From Roseicyclus sp. (GTDB lineage Bacteria; Pseudomonadota; Alphaproteobacteria; Rhodobacterales; Rhodobacteraceae): DNA of 64,000 nucleotides. The notes under the pieces are model-generated. The model saw only the letters and a program-made list of their open reading frames with translations, did no database searches and was not told where the DNA came from. The stretch spans positions 1 to 64,000 of the forward strand of contig JAGYLB010000070.1 of NCBI GenBank assembly GCA_018401055.1, written 5' to 3'. Shown here in pieces: positions 30,715 to 38,964 of this stretch; position 1 is the stretch's first letter; every line of letters begins with the position of its first letter. A program made the position numbers and the translations under genes.

Positions 30715-32124
30715 ATGCCGATGCAGATCGACGACCTTGAGCGCAACGAGATCGGCATCGCGACCGCGATAGACGTGTTGCGCCAGCGCTTCGGCGAACG
30801 GGTTGAAACCGGGCAGGCACTGCGCGCGCAGCATGCCCATACTGCCACATGGCTACGCAACCAGCCGCCCGACGCGGTGATCTGCCCCATTTCGACAGAA
30901 GAGGTGCAGGCGATCATGGCCATCTGTTCGGAGTATCATGTGCCCGTCATTCCCTTCGGGGCGGGCAGCTCCCTTGAGGGGCACGTCAATGCGCCTGCCG
31001 GAGGTATTTCACTTAATTTCAAGGACATGAATGCTATTCTTCAAGTGAATGCCGAGGATATGGATGCCGTGATCCAGCCCGGCGTGACGCGCAAGGCGCT
31101 GAACACGCATCTGCGGGCCACTGGTCTGTTCTTTCCGGTCGATCCGGGTGCCGACGCCTCGCTTGGCGGCATGGCCGCGACCGGGGCCTCGGGCACCAAT
31201 GCGGTCCGCTACGGCACGATGAAGGACAATGTGCTGGCGGTGAAGGCCGTCTTGCCTTCGGGCGAGGTGGTGACGACCGCCCAACGCGCGCGCAAGACCA
31301 GCGCAGGCTATGATCTCACGCGGCTGATGGTCGGCTCGGAGGGCACGCTGGGGGTGATCACGCAGCTGACCCTGCGCTTGCAGGGCATCCCCGAGGCGGT
31401 GTCGGCCGCGACATGTTCCTTTCCCGACGTGGGCGCGGCCTGCAACGCCGTGATCGCGACGATCCAATACGGCATCCCCGTCGCGCGGATCGAGTTGCTG
31501 GATGCGCTGCAGGTGCGCGCGGTCAACGCCTATTCCAGGTTGTCTCTGCCCGAGGCGCCGCTTTTGCTGCTCGAATTCCACGGGTCCGAGGCGAGCGTTG
31601 CCGAACAGGCGCAATCCTTTGGCGAGATCGCGGCCGAGATGGGCGGCACCGGCTTCACATTCACGGCGCGTGAAGAAGACCGCAACCGGCTCTGGCAGGC
31701 GCGCCACGATGCCTATTGGGCGGGGCTGCAACTGCGCCCAGGTGCCAAGGGCCTTTCGACCGATGTCTGCGTGCCGGTCAGCCGTCTGGCCGATTGCGTC
31801 AGTGCCGCGCAGGACCGGCTGGCGTCCATGGGCATGCTGGCGCCCATCGTCGGCCATGTCGGCGACGGCAATTTTCATTGCCTGCTGCTGGTCGATACCG
31901 ACAATGCGGCCGAGGTCGCGCAGGCCGAGGGTTTCATCGGCTGGCTGAATGATCTGGCGATTTCGATGGACGGTACCTGCACGGGCGAGCATGGCATCGG
32001 GCAGGGCAAGGCGCCCTATCTGGAGCGCGAACTTGGCCCCGGTGCCATGGCTATGATGCGTGCGATCAAGCACGGCGTCGATCCGCACAACATCCTGAAC
32101 CCCGGCAAGATGGGGTTGGGGTGA
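30715..32124 (+). CDS. FAD-linked oxidase, D-lactate dehydrogenase (cytochrome)/glycolate oxidase type
   Basis: A 469-residue FAD enzyme with ATG 30715 behind GAAAGGGA. The FAD-binding domain has VPVIPFGAGSSLEGHVNAPA and FPVDPGADASLGGMAATGAS, then GTMKDNVLAVKAVLPSGEVV and MVGSEGTLGVITQLTLRL. The C-terminal domain has VGHVGDGNFHCLLLV and GTCTGEHGIGQGKAPYLERE. This matches D-2-hydroxyacid dehydrogenases such as Dld/GlcD, which pass electrons to cytochrome c or the quinone pool (family knowledge). The exact substrate is not determined. The stop overlaps the next start. Confidence 0.88.
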   Translation: MPMQIDDLERNEIGIATAIDVLRQRFGERVETGQALRAQHAHTATWLRNQPPDAVICPISTEEVQAIMAICSEYHVPVIPFGAGSSLEGHVNAPAGGISLNFKDMNAILQVNAEDMDAVIQPGVTRKALNTHLRATGLFFPVDPGADASLGGMAATGASGTNAVRYGTMKDNVLAVKAVLPSGEVVTTAQRARKTSAGYDLTRLMVGSEGTLGVITQLTLRLQGIPEAVSAATCSFPDVGAACNAVIATIQYGIPVARIELLDALQVRAVNAYSRLSLPEAPLLLLEFHGSEASVAEQAQSFGEIAAEMGGTGFTFTAREEDRNRLWQARHDAYWAGLQLRPGAKGLSTDVCVPVSRLADCVSAAQDRLASMGMLAPIVGHVGDGNFHCLLLVDTDNAAEVAQAEGFIGWLNDLAISMDGTCTGEHGIGQGKAPYLERELGPGAMAMMRAIKHGVDPHNILNPGKMGLG

Positions 32125-32842
32125 TGGTGCGGCCGATCCACCATGGCATCCCGTCTGCTCATCTTGAACCGCATCTGTCCAGTCGGTCGGGTTGGCTTCG
32201 GGCGGCCGTCATGGGGGCGAACGACGGCATCTTGTCGACCGCGTCACTGATCGTGGGGGTGGCAGCGGGGGCGGCCGATCACGTCACCATCTTGCTCGCC
32301 GGCATCGCGGGCATGACGGCAGGCGCGCTGAGCATGGCGGCGGGGGAATATGTCTCCGTCTCCAGCCAGGAGGATGTGGAACAGGCCGACATCGCCAAGG
32401 AAAGGCGCGAGCTCAAGCACCACCCCGAGGCGGAACTGGATGAGTTGACCGCGATCTACGAGACCCGCGGCCTGCCGCCACCGCTGGCGCGCGAGGTGGC
32501 CGAACACCTGACCGAGGCCGACGCGCTTGGAGCCCATCTGCGCGACGAGATCGGGCTGACCGACCTGTCGCCACCGCGCCCGTTACAGGCGGCGCTGGTC
32601 TCGGCCCTGACCTTTGCTGCGGGGGCCTCGATTCCGTTGGCCGTGGGGCGGCGGCCCCGCTCGACAGCCTTCAGGTCTGGGTCGCGGGAGCGACCCTGCT
32701 GGCCCTTGGGGCGCTGGGGGCGCTCGGGGCTCAGGCCGGAGGCGCCTCGCGCCGAAGGGGCGCGCTCCGGGTCGTGGTCTGGGGCGTCGTGGCTATGGCC
32801 GTGACCAGCCTGATCGGGTCGCTTGTCGGAGCCTCTCTCTAG
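32124..32842 (+). CDS. VIT1/CCC1 family membrane transporter, frameshifted in this sequence
   Basis: ATG 32124 overlaps the oxidase stop. It reads MGANDGILSTASLIVGVAAG, then GIAGMTAGALSMAAGEYVSV and EDVEQADIAKERREL, the marks of the VIT/CCC1 family, which exports or stores iron and manganese. The frame breaks near 32643: restoring one G in the G-run gives AAAPLDSLQVWVAGATLLAL and a last helix ending SLIGSLVGASL before TAG 32840-32842. The total is about 239 residues, normal for the family. Confidence 0.85.
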
Positions 32843-32876
32843 ACGTGCTGCCAGTCGCCACCTGTGGTGAACGCGG

Positions 32877-33959
32877 TCAGCCCTTCCGCGCCAAGGCACA
32901 AAGGCGTGCGGGCCTGCCCGGTTCGATCTTGTTGGGCAGGCCGGTCAGAAGCCGATGCGGCGCGTCGAAGGCCAGCGGCAGCACCTCGGTCAGGGGCGCG
33001 CCTGTGGCCGTCGCCATGTGGAGGACCGCATCGATCATGCTGATATCGGCCCCGGCAAGCGTGCCATCAGCCAGCGTGAGCCGCCCGCCCGATCGCTTTA
33101 TCCGCCGCCCTGCAAGGTTGAATTTGTCGTCAGAGGTTCCGGCGACCGCCATCGCATCGCTGACGAGGATCAGCCTGTCGCGCGCCGCCGCCCATGCCAG
33201 CCTTAGTCCAGCGTCATGAACATGCACACCATCCGCGATCAGTCCGATCCAGCGCGCATGGTCGAGCGCCGCGCCGACCATGCCCGGTTCGCGGTGATGA
33301 AGGCCGGACATGGCGTTGAACAGATGCGTGACGTGCTTCCCGCCCGCGGCATAGGCGGCCTGTGCGGCGTCATACCCCGCGCCGGAATGCCCCAGCGAGA
33401 CAATCACGCCGGCCTGCGCCAGCGCCGCGATCTGGCTGGGCGTCACCTGCTCGGGGGCGAGCGTGATCAGAAGACGCGGCAGCCGGGCTGCCGCGCGTTG
33501 GTAGAGATCGAAGTCCGCATCGGTCATCGGGCGCAGTTGCGCCGGGTCATGCGCGCCCGTGATGGCGATATGGGGGCCCTCCAGATGCAGGCCGAGAATG
33601 GCGGGATCGGTGGAGGCGGCCTGCGCCACAAGATCGATGATGCGCGCGATCTCGGGCGCGCTGTCCGAGATCAGGGTGGGCATCAGGCCCAATGCCCCCC
33701 CCGCGCAATGCGCGGCGGCCAGCCGCGAGACATCGCCTTGCGTCCGGCAATCGCCCAGCATCAGCCCCGCGCCGCCGTTCACCTGCAGGTCGAGAAAGCC
33801 GGGGCAGACCAAGGCGTTCTGGCCGCCGCGGGACAGGTCGGTCGCAGTCTCGCCGGTTCGGCGAGGGCGAACCTCTTGGATGCGACCGTCCACGATCCTT
33901 AGCACCATGTCGGCGCGCAACCCGTCGCCGTCGAGAATGTCGAGCCCGGTATAGAACAT
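32877..33959 (-). CDS. nagA: N-acetylglucosamine-6-phosphate deacetylase
   Basis: A 360-residue amidohydrolase that removes acetate from GlcNAc-6-phosphate. ATG 33959 overlaps the stop of the kinase gene (TGATG), so translation is coupled. The metal-binding Glu lies in ILGLHLEGPHI, histidines in VIVSLGHSGAGYDAA and KHVTHLFNAMSGLHHREPG, and the catalytic Asp in RLILVSDAMAVAG. All family motifs are present. It belongs to a kinase-deacetylase-oxidoreductase-regulator cluster for amino-sugar use. Its 3' end faces the VIT gene. Confidence 0.93.
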   Translation of the reverse strand: MFYTGLDILDGDGLRADMVLRIVDGRIQEVRPRRTGETATDLSRGGQNALVCPGFLDLQVNGGAGLMLGDCRTQGDVSRLAAAHCAGGALGLMPTLISDSAPEIARIIDLVAQAASTDPAILGLHLEGPHIAITGAHDPAQLRPMTDADFDLYQRAAARLPRLLITLAPEQVTPSQIAALAQAGVIVSLGHSGAGYDAAQAAYAAGGKHVTHLFNAMSGLHHREPGMVGAALDHARWIGLIADGVHVHDAGLRLAWAAARDRLILVSDAMAVAGTSDDKFNLAGRRIKRSGGRLTLADGTLAGADISMIDAVLHMATATGAPLTEVLPLAFDAPHRLLTGLPNKIEPGRPARLCALARKG

Positions 33960-34808
33960 CACGGTAGCCCCCGTGCCAGCGCGAGCGCCCCGTCAAGGGC
34001 GGAGCCCATCGGCTCTTGCAGGCCTGCCCGTATAGACTTGGCCCAGCGCGGCCTGAGGATACCGGCAAAGCCGCCCGTCAGCGCCCAGGCGCCTCCCCTT
34101 GGGATGGCTGATCTGGCGCAGGGCCAAGACCACCTCCGCGCCGACGCGTTCGAGCAGATCTTCTGACCACGGGCTCTCGCATTGCAGGACCAAGGGCGCA
34201 AGCGCTGCGAAATCCTCGGGCCGGGCGTCGCGCGCGAAGAGCACCGGATGCGCGCCCAAGGCCTTGTGCAGCACCAAGGTCAGCGGGTCGTCCGCGTAGC
34301 GCGGCAGCCGTCCGTCCTCGATCTTGAGCAGTTCGGACAGGGCCAAGCGCCCGAACCATGCCGCCGAGCCTTCGTCGCCCAGCACAAAGCCCCAGCCGCC
34401 CTGATGGGTGATCCCGCGCGCATCGCGCCGGATGCAAAAGGATCCGGTGCCAAGGTTGATCAGCGTCCCCTCCGCCCCGCCAAAGGCGCCCTCCAGCGCG
34501 GTGACGCTGTCATCGACCACATAGGCGAGAAAGGGCAGGCGGGTGGCGAAGGCATCGGCGGCTCCCGGCAAGCGTCCGCCTGCCAATCCTGCGCAGACGC
34601 GGGCATCGACCATCGCGTCGAACCCAAAGCCCCGCGCAGCCAATGCCTCGGTCAGCGCGAGCCTTATGGCGGCCTCGGCCGCCGCCAGGTCGGTCACGAT
34701 ATTGGCCGGGCCGCCCCGCGTCAGGGCTATGGGGCCGCCGTCAAGCGACAGTGCCACCCGGCAGCCCGTGCCGCCCCTGTCGATGCCGATGTCGATACGC
34801 CGTTTCAT
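33959..34808 (-). CDS. BadF/BadG/BcrA/BcrD-type ATPase, probable N-acetylglucosamine kinase, frameshifted near the C-terminus
   Basis: It starts MKRRIDIGIDRGGTGCRVAL, the phosphate-1 loop of the ASKHA fold (DIGIDRGGTG), and has VVDDSVTALEGAFGG, GTLINLGTGSFCIRR and GGWGFVLGDEGSAAWFGR. The last part is in another frame after about 34090: LTGGFAGILRPRWAKSIRAG then ALALARGLP and a TGA that overlaps nagA. Coupling to nagA strongly suggests that it phosphorylates GlcNAc or a related amino sugar; family members elsewhere are glucosamine or GlcNAc kinases. Confidence 0.82.
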
Positions 34809-34829
34809 GGACCCAGCCTATACCGCCGC

Positions 34830-35915
34830 TCAGACCAGCGAAACCGCCTGACCCGTGCGCGCGCTTTCTTGTGCGGCGCGGCCCATGCGGGACGGCAGCC
34901 GCGCCATCGGCCAGCGTCACCTCGGGGCGGGCCTGCCGCGAACGACCTCCAGAAAGCGCTCGTGCTGGTAGAAGGTAGACCCGTTGTGGTCGCCCGCCTC
35001 CAGAAGGCGCGGATCGACCGGCACCTCGTGCTCGACGGGACCGGTGGGGTTGCGGGGGCTGACGATGACGCGTGGCACGGGCGCGGGGCCAAGGTCATGG
35101 TTCCAGAACCGCCCCGGCCCCGGCACCAGCGCCTCGATCTTGCCCGATGGCCCCACTGCGGAAATCTCTTCTTGATAGCGCGCGCCTTCGGCGAACATGC
35201 ACAGTTCCAGCATCGCGCGGGCACCTCTGGCGAAATCGACGATCACATAGCCATGGTCCCAGATGTCGGGCGTCTCGCCTTCGTAGCGTTCGTCCAGATG
35301 GTTCACGGCCTGTCCGGCGCTCGCCATCACGCGCACCGGTTCATCGTCGAGGATCAGCCGCATAAGGTCGAAGAAATGGCAGCATTTCTCGACCAGCGTG
35401 CCGCCGGTGTTGCGGTTGAAGCGATTCCAGTCGCCGACCTTTTCCAGAAACGGAAAGCGGTGCTCGCGGATCGTCAGCATCTTGATCCCGCCAGTGGCCG
35501 TGCCCGCCATATCGCGCAGAAGCTGCACGGGCGGCATGTAGCGATATTCCATCGCCACCCAGATCGGAGCCGGGTAGTCGCGCGCCAAACGCTCCAGCGC
35601 GGGCAGTTGAGCCTCATCGGTGTAGAGCGGTTTTTCAACCAGAACGGGCAGGGGGCGGATGGCCGCGATCTCCTGCAGCTGGCCCACATGCAGATGGTTG
35701 GGCGAGGCGATCACCAGCGCGTCGATATCCTTGCGCGCCAGAAGCGATGCGATGTCGGGGCAGCGCACCGCTTGCGGCATCAAAGCCAGCGTCGCCGCCG
35801 CCATGCCTGCATCGGGTTCGACAAAGGCGCCAAGCGTCGCGCCGGGCAACAGGGCAATGTTGCGGATATGCTCCTGCCCCATCATGCCGGAACCGATGAT
35901 GCCATAACGGGTCAT
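34830..35915 (-). CDS. Gfo/Idh/MocA family oxidoreductase, frameshifted near the 3' end
   Basis: From ATG 35915 it reads MTRYGIIGSGMMGQEHIRNI, a Rossmann NAD(P) site (GSGMMG), then DIDALVIASPNHLHVG and the family catalytic Lys in LPVLVEKPL. The C-terminal part has NTGGTLVEKCCHFFDLMRL and GYVIVDFARGARAMLELCMF. The frame breaks near 34920-34935; continuing in other frames gives EVTLADGAAAV and SARTGQAVSLV to TGA 34830. Such enzymes oxidise or reduce sugars and inositols. Its place between the GntR regulator and nagK/nagA suggests a sugar or amino-sugar substrate. Confidence 0.83.
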
Positions 35916-35952
35916 GCGCGTCTTGCTCCTTGCCCCAATGTATTTTCCAGTG

Positions 35953-36651
35953 TCACGGAAGGCGTGCGACATAGGCCGCGCGATCGGGGTCGAACCATGT
36001 TGAGGAGACCTCGGCGATGCGCCCATCTGCCGTGAATGCGCGGCGACGGGCAAGGGCCATGATGGCGCCGGGGCGCGCGCCAGACGCTCGCCCGCCCAAT
36101 CGGGCAGGGGCCCCGCGCCCAGCCGGTCCTCGGCCCGCGCGATCGTCAGCCCGAATAGGTCACGGTAGCTGCGATAGAGCGATTCCGAGACCGTCGCGGG
36201 CGTGAGCCGCCCGTTGAACCGCCCGTCGAGCCAGATATCCTCGACCGCCACCGGCACCCCGTCGAGCGCGCGCACACGGCGGATGTTCCATGCGTGGCGT
36301 GCCGTGCTGCCCAGATCGGGCAGGTCTTCGGGCTTGTCGCGGTGATCGAGCGCGATCAACTCGGCGGTGGGCAAGCCACCCCCCTCGGGCCTCTCCAGCC
36401 GGAACAGCGCATGAGACCGCCTGCCCGGTGTCGCCCGCCCGTATCGTGTTGCCGGACCCCTGTCGCCGCTCCAGAAGGCCGCGGTCCGTCAGCACCGCCA
36501 GCGCCTTGCGCAAGGTGGTGACCGTCACGCACAGTTCGGTCGCCATCACCCGTTCGGGCGGCAGGCGGTCACCGGGCGTCAGGCGACCGGCCGCGATATC
36601 GCGGGTCAGCCGCTCGGCGATCCGGAGATAGGTGGGAAGGGCGCCGCGCAT
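35953..36651 (-). CDS. GntR family transcriptional regulator (HutC/UTRA type), frameshifted in this sequence
   Basis: The N-terminal winged helix reads MRGALPTYLRIAERLTRDIA, GRLTPGDRLPPERVMATELC and VTVTTLRKALAVLTDRGLLE. After a shift near 36390 the ligand-binding UTRA domain continues with IALDHRDKPEDLPDLG, AVEDIWLDGRFNG and TVSESLYRSYRDLFGLTIAR. A further shift near 36090 gives AIMALARRRAFTADGRIAEV and an end YVARLP before TGA 35953. It likely represses the divergent and downstream sugar genes, with a phosphorylated (amino) sugar as inducer, as in NagR (family knowledge). Confidence 0.83.
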
Positions 36652-36741
36652 CGCCTCAGGGCCGATATTGATCTACCATTGATATACGTTGCCGCGAGCA
36701 CTAACCCTTGTCCAGTCCAAAGGCTTGGGAGGGCCTGCACC

Positions 36742-37896
36742 ATGACCGTCGTTCCCGTCACATCCGCCGATCTCGACGCCGCCGAGGTCAGCTGGTTCGC
36801 CGCGCTCTGCTCGGACGATTACGAATATCTCGGCGTGCCCGACGGGCGGCTCAGGTCCAGCTGGGCGCATTGCTCTGGCATCGTGAAACGGGCCGAGAGC
36901 CACGGGTTCCGCAACATCTTGTGCCCGTCTTCCTATCAGGTCGGGCAAGATACGCTCAGCTTTGTGGCGGGTTGCGCACCGATCACCGACAAGATCAATT
37001 TCCTTGCCGCGGTGCGCTGCGGCGAGATGCAGCCGATCATGCTGGCGCGCACCATCGCAACGCTCGACCACATGCTTGAGGGGCGGCTGACGGTGAACAT
37101 CATCTCCTCCGATTTCCCCGGCGAAAAGGCCGAGAGCGCCTTTCGATACCAACGCTCGCGCGAAGTGGTCGAGGTCCTGAAACAGGCCTGGACCTGCGAC
37201 GCGATCAACTACCAAGGTCAGGTGTATCAGTTCGCGGGCCTGATGACCGATCCCGCCAGACCCTACCAGACCGGCGGGCCGCTATTGTATTTCGGCGGCT
37301 ATTCCCCCGACGCGCTGGAGCTTTGCGGCCAGCATTGCGACGTCTACCTGATGTGGCCCGAACCCAAGGACCAGATCGCCCAACGGATGAAGGACGTGCA
37401 TAAGGTTGCGGAAAGATATGGGCGCACACTCGACTACGGGCTGCGCGTCCACATGATCGTGCGCGACACCGAGGCCGAGGCGCGGGACTATGCCGAACAC
37501 TTGGTGTCGAAACTCGATGACGAGTTGGGGCAGTTGATCCGTGAGCGTGCGCTCGACAGTGGCTCTCTTGGCGTCAGCCATCAGGCCAAGGCGCGGGAGC
37601 TTGCGGACAAGTTCGGCTATGTCGAGCGGCATCTGTGGACCGGGATCGGCCGCGCGCGCTCGGGCTGCGGGGCTGCGCTGGTCGGATCGGCCGATCAGGT
37701 GCTGTCGGAGATCGAGCAATACCAGAAGATGGGCATCCGGGCCTTCATCTTTTCGGGCTATCCGCATATGGACGAATGCGACCATTTCGGGCGGCTGGTC
37801 ATGCCGCATCTCAAGACCTGCTCGCTGCCCCATGCCTATGGGCGCGTCCCGGCCAGCCCGCCCGTGACACCGCTGGCAACAGGAGAAAGACGCTGA
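36742..37896 (+). CDS. LLM-class flavin-dependent oxidoreductase (SsuD-like monooxygenase)
   Basis: An intact 384-residue protein with ATG 36742 behind GGGAGGG. It has VGQDTLSFVAGCAPITDKIN, RCGEMQPIMLARTIATLDHM and EGRLTVNIISSDFPGEKAES, close in pattern to FMN-dependent alkanesulfonate monooxygenases, and GSADQVLSEIEQYQKMGIRA, then FSGYPHMDECDHFGRL at the end. Such enzymes use FMNH2 and O2 to cleave sulfonates or related compounds. No sulfonate transporter or flavin reductase is adjacent. It overlaps the aldo/keto reductase gene by one base. Confidence 0.85.
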   Translation: MTVVPVTSADLDAAEVSWFAALCSDDYEYLGVPDGRLRSSWAHCSGIVKRAESHGFRNILCPSSYQVGQDTLSFVAGCAPITDKINFLAAVRCGEMQPIMLARTIATLDHMLEGRLTVNIISSDFPGEKAESAFRYQRSREVVEVLKQAWTCDAINYQGQVYQFAGLMTDPARPYQTGGPLLYFGGYSPDALELCGQHCDVYLMWPEPKDQIAQRMKDVHKVAERYGRTLDYGLRVHMIVRDTEAEARDYAEHLVSKLDDELGQLIRERALDSGSLGVSHQAKARELADKFGYVERHLWTGIGRARSGCGAALVGSADQVLSEIEQYQKMGIRAFIFSGYPHMDECDHFGRLVMPHLKTCSLPHAYGRVPASPPVTPLATGERR

Positions 37897-38785
37897 TGGA
37901 CCGTGTGAAACTTGGACCGCTGGACTGCTCCCGCATCGTCTACGGCATGTGGCGGCTGGGCGATGACGCCGACACCTCGCCCGCCCATGTGCAGGCCAAG
38001 ATCGAGGCCTGTCTGGCCCAAGGCATCACCACGATGGATCAGGCCGACATCTACGGCGGCTATACCGCCGAGGCGATTTTGGGGGATGCGCTGCGCGCGG
38101 CCCCCGGCCTGCGAGACCGCATCGAGATCGTGACCAAATGCGACATCATCGCGCCGGTGGGCCGTTACGCCGACCGCCGGGTCAAATACTACGACACGTC
38201 GGCCCATCACATCACCGCCAGCGTCGAACATTCGCTCAAGGCGATGGGGATCGAGGTGATCGACCTTTTGCTCATCCACCGCCCCGATCCGCTGATGCAT
38301 CACGAGGAAACCGGGCTAGCGCTCGACACTCTGGTCACGGCAGGCAAGGTGCGCGCGGTGGGCGTGTCGAACTTCAAGCGCCACGATTGGTCATTGCTGC
38401 AATCGGCCATGGAAACGCCGCTCGCCACCAACCAGATCGAGCTGAGCGTGCTGCACCACGCGCCCCTGACCGATGGCGAAGTTGCCTGGATGCAGGAGAA
38501 ATCGGTGCCGATCATGGCCTGGTCGCCGCTGGCGGGCGGGCGGCTTTCGGCGAGGAGGGCAGCGCGGTGCGCGAGGTGCTGTCCCGGATCGGGGCGCAAG
38601 CGGACGTCGGTCCCGATGCCGTGGCAGTGGCCTGGCTCTTGCGCCATCCCGCGGTCGTCTTGCCGGTGATGGGAACCAACAGCCTGCGACGGATCAGCTC
38701 GCTTGGCGATGCCGGCAAGGTCTCGCTCGACCGCCAGAGCTGGTTCGAGATCTATACCGCCGCATTGGGGCGCGAGGTCGCCTGA
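37896..38785 (+). CDS. Aldo/keto reductase (YdhF-like), frameshifted in this sequence
   Basis: ATG 37896 overlaps the preceding stop. Catalytic residues are in TTMDQADIYGGYTAEAILG (Asp, Tyr), IVTKCDI (Lys) and LLLIHRPDPLMHHEETG (His). It then has VRAVGVSNFKRHDWSLLQ and PIMAWSPLAGGRL. The frame breaks near 38550, where TTT read as TTTT gives GGRLFGEEGSAVREVLSRIG and continues through LPVMGTNSLRRISSL to TGA 38783-38785. The total is about 297 residues. It reduces a carbonyl with NADPH; the partner LLM gene suggests a shared catabolic substrate. Confidence 0.85.
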
Positions 38786-38812
38786 GGCACCGCCCCGGAC
38801 CGCAATCGCCAA

Positions 38813-38839
38813 CCCCTTCATCTTCCCCCAAATACGGAC
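38813..38839 (-). repeat. Short intergenic repeat, copy 3 (inverted)
   Basis: Read on the minus strand it gives GTCCGTATTTGGGGGAAGAT continuing into GAAGGGG, matching copies at 4316-4340 and 18671-18698 in the GGAAGATGAAG core and in the upstream CCGTATTT. It lies between the aldo/keto reductase and ccmF. Confidence 0.55.
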
Positions 38840-38888
38840 GGCCGCCGATCGGCCAGAGTGACGCGCGCAGGGGCGGGGGCGCGCCTGT

Positions 38889-38901
38889 TTGACACGGTCA
38901 A
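38889..38901 (+). promoter_or_regulatory. Inverted repeat TTGAC-ACG-GTCAA upstream of ccmF; TTGACA may be a -35
   Basis: The palindrome lies 64-76 bases before the ccmF start. Its left arm is a perfect TTGACA hexamer, but the -10 at the right spacing (AGCGAT) is weak. It may be a promoter or an operator; the evidence is thin. Confidence 0.35.
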
Positions 38902-38964
38902 TCCGATGTGAAGCGATGCCGCATCCTATTGGCGCTGGGTGCCGCAGGGCCTAAGGTAGAACCC

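Noticed and set aside
36664..36690. Direct ATTGAT repeats between the GntR gene and the LLM gene as a GntR operator
   Set aside because: HutC-type operators are palindromic; these are short direct repeats in a small AT-rich patch and could be chance.
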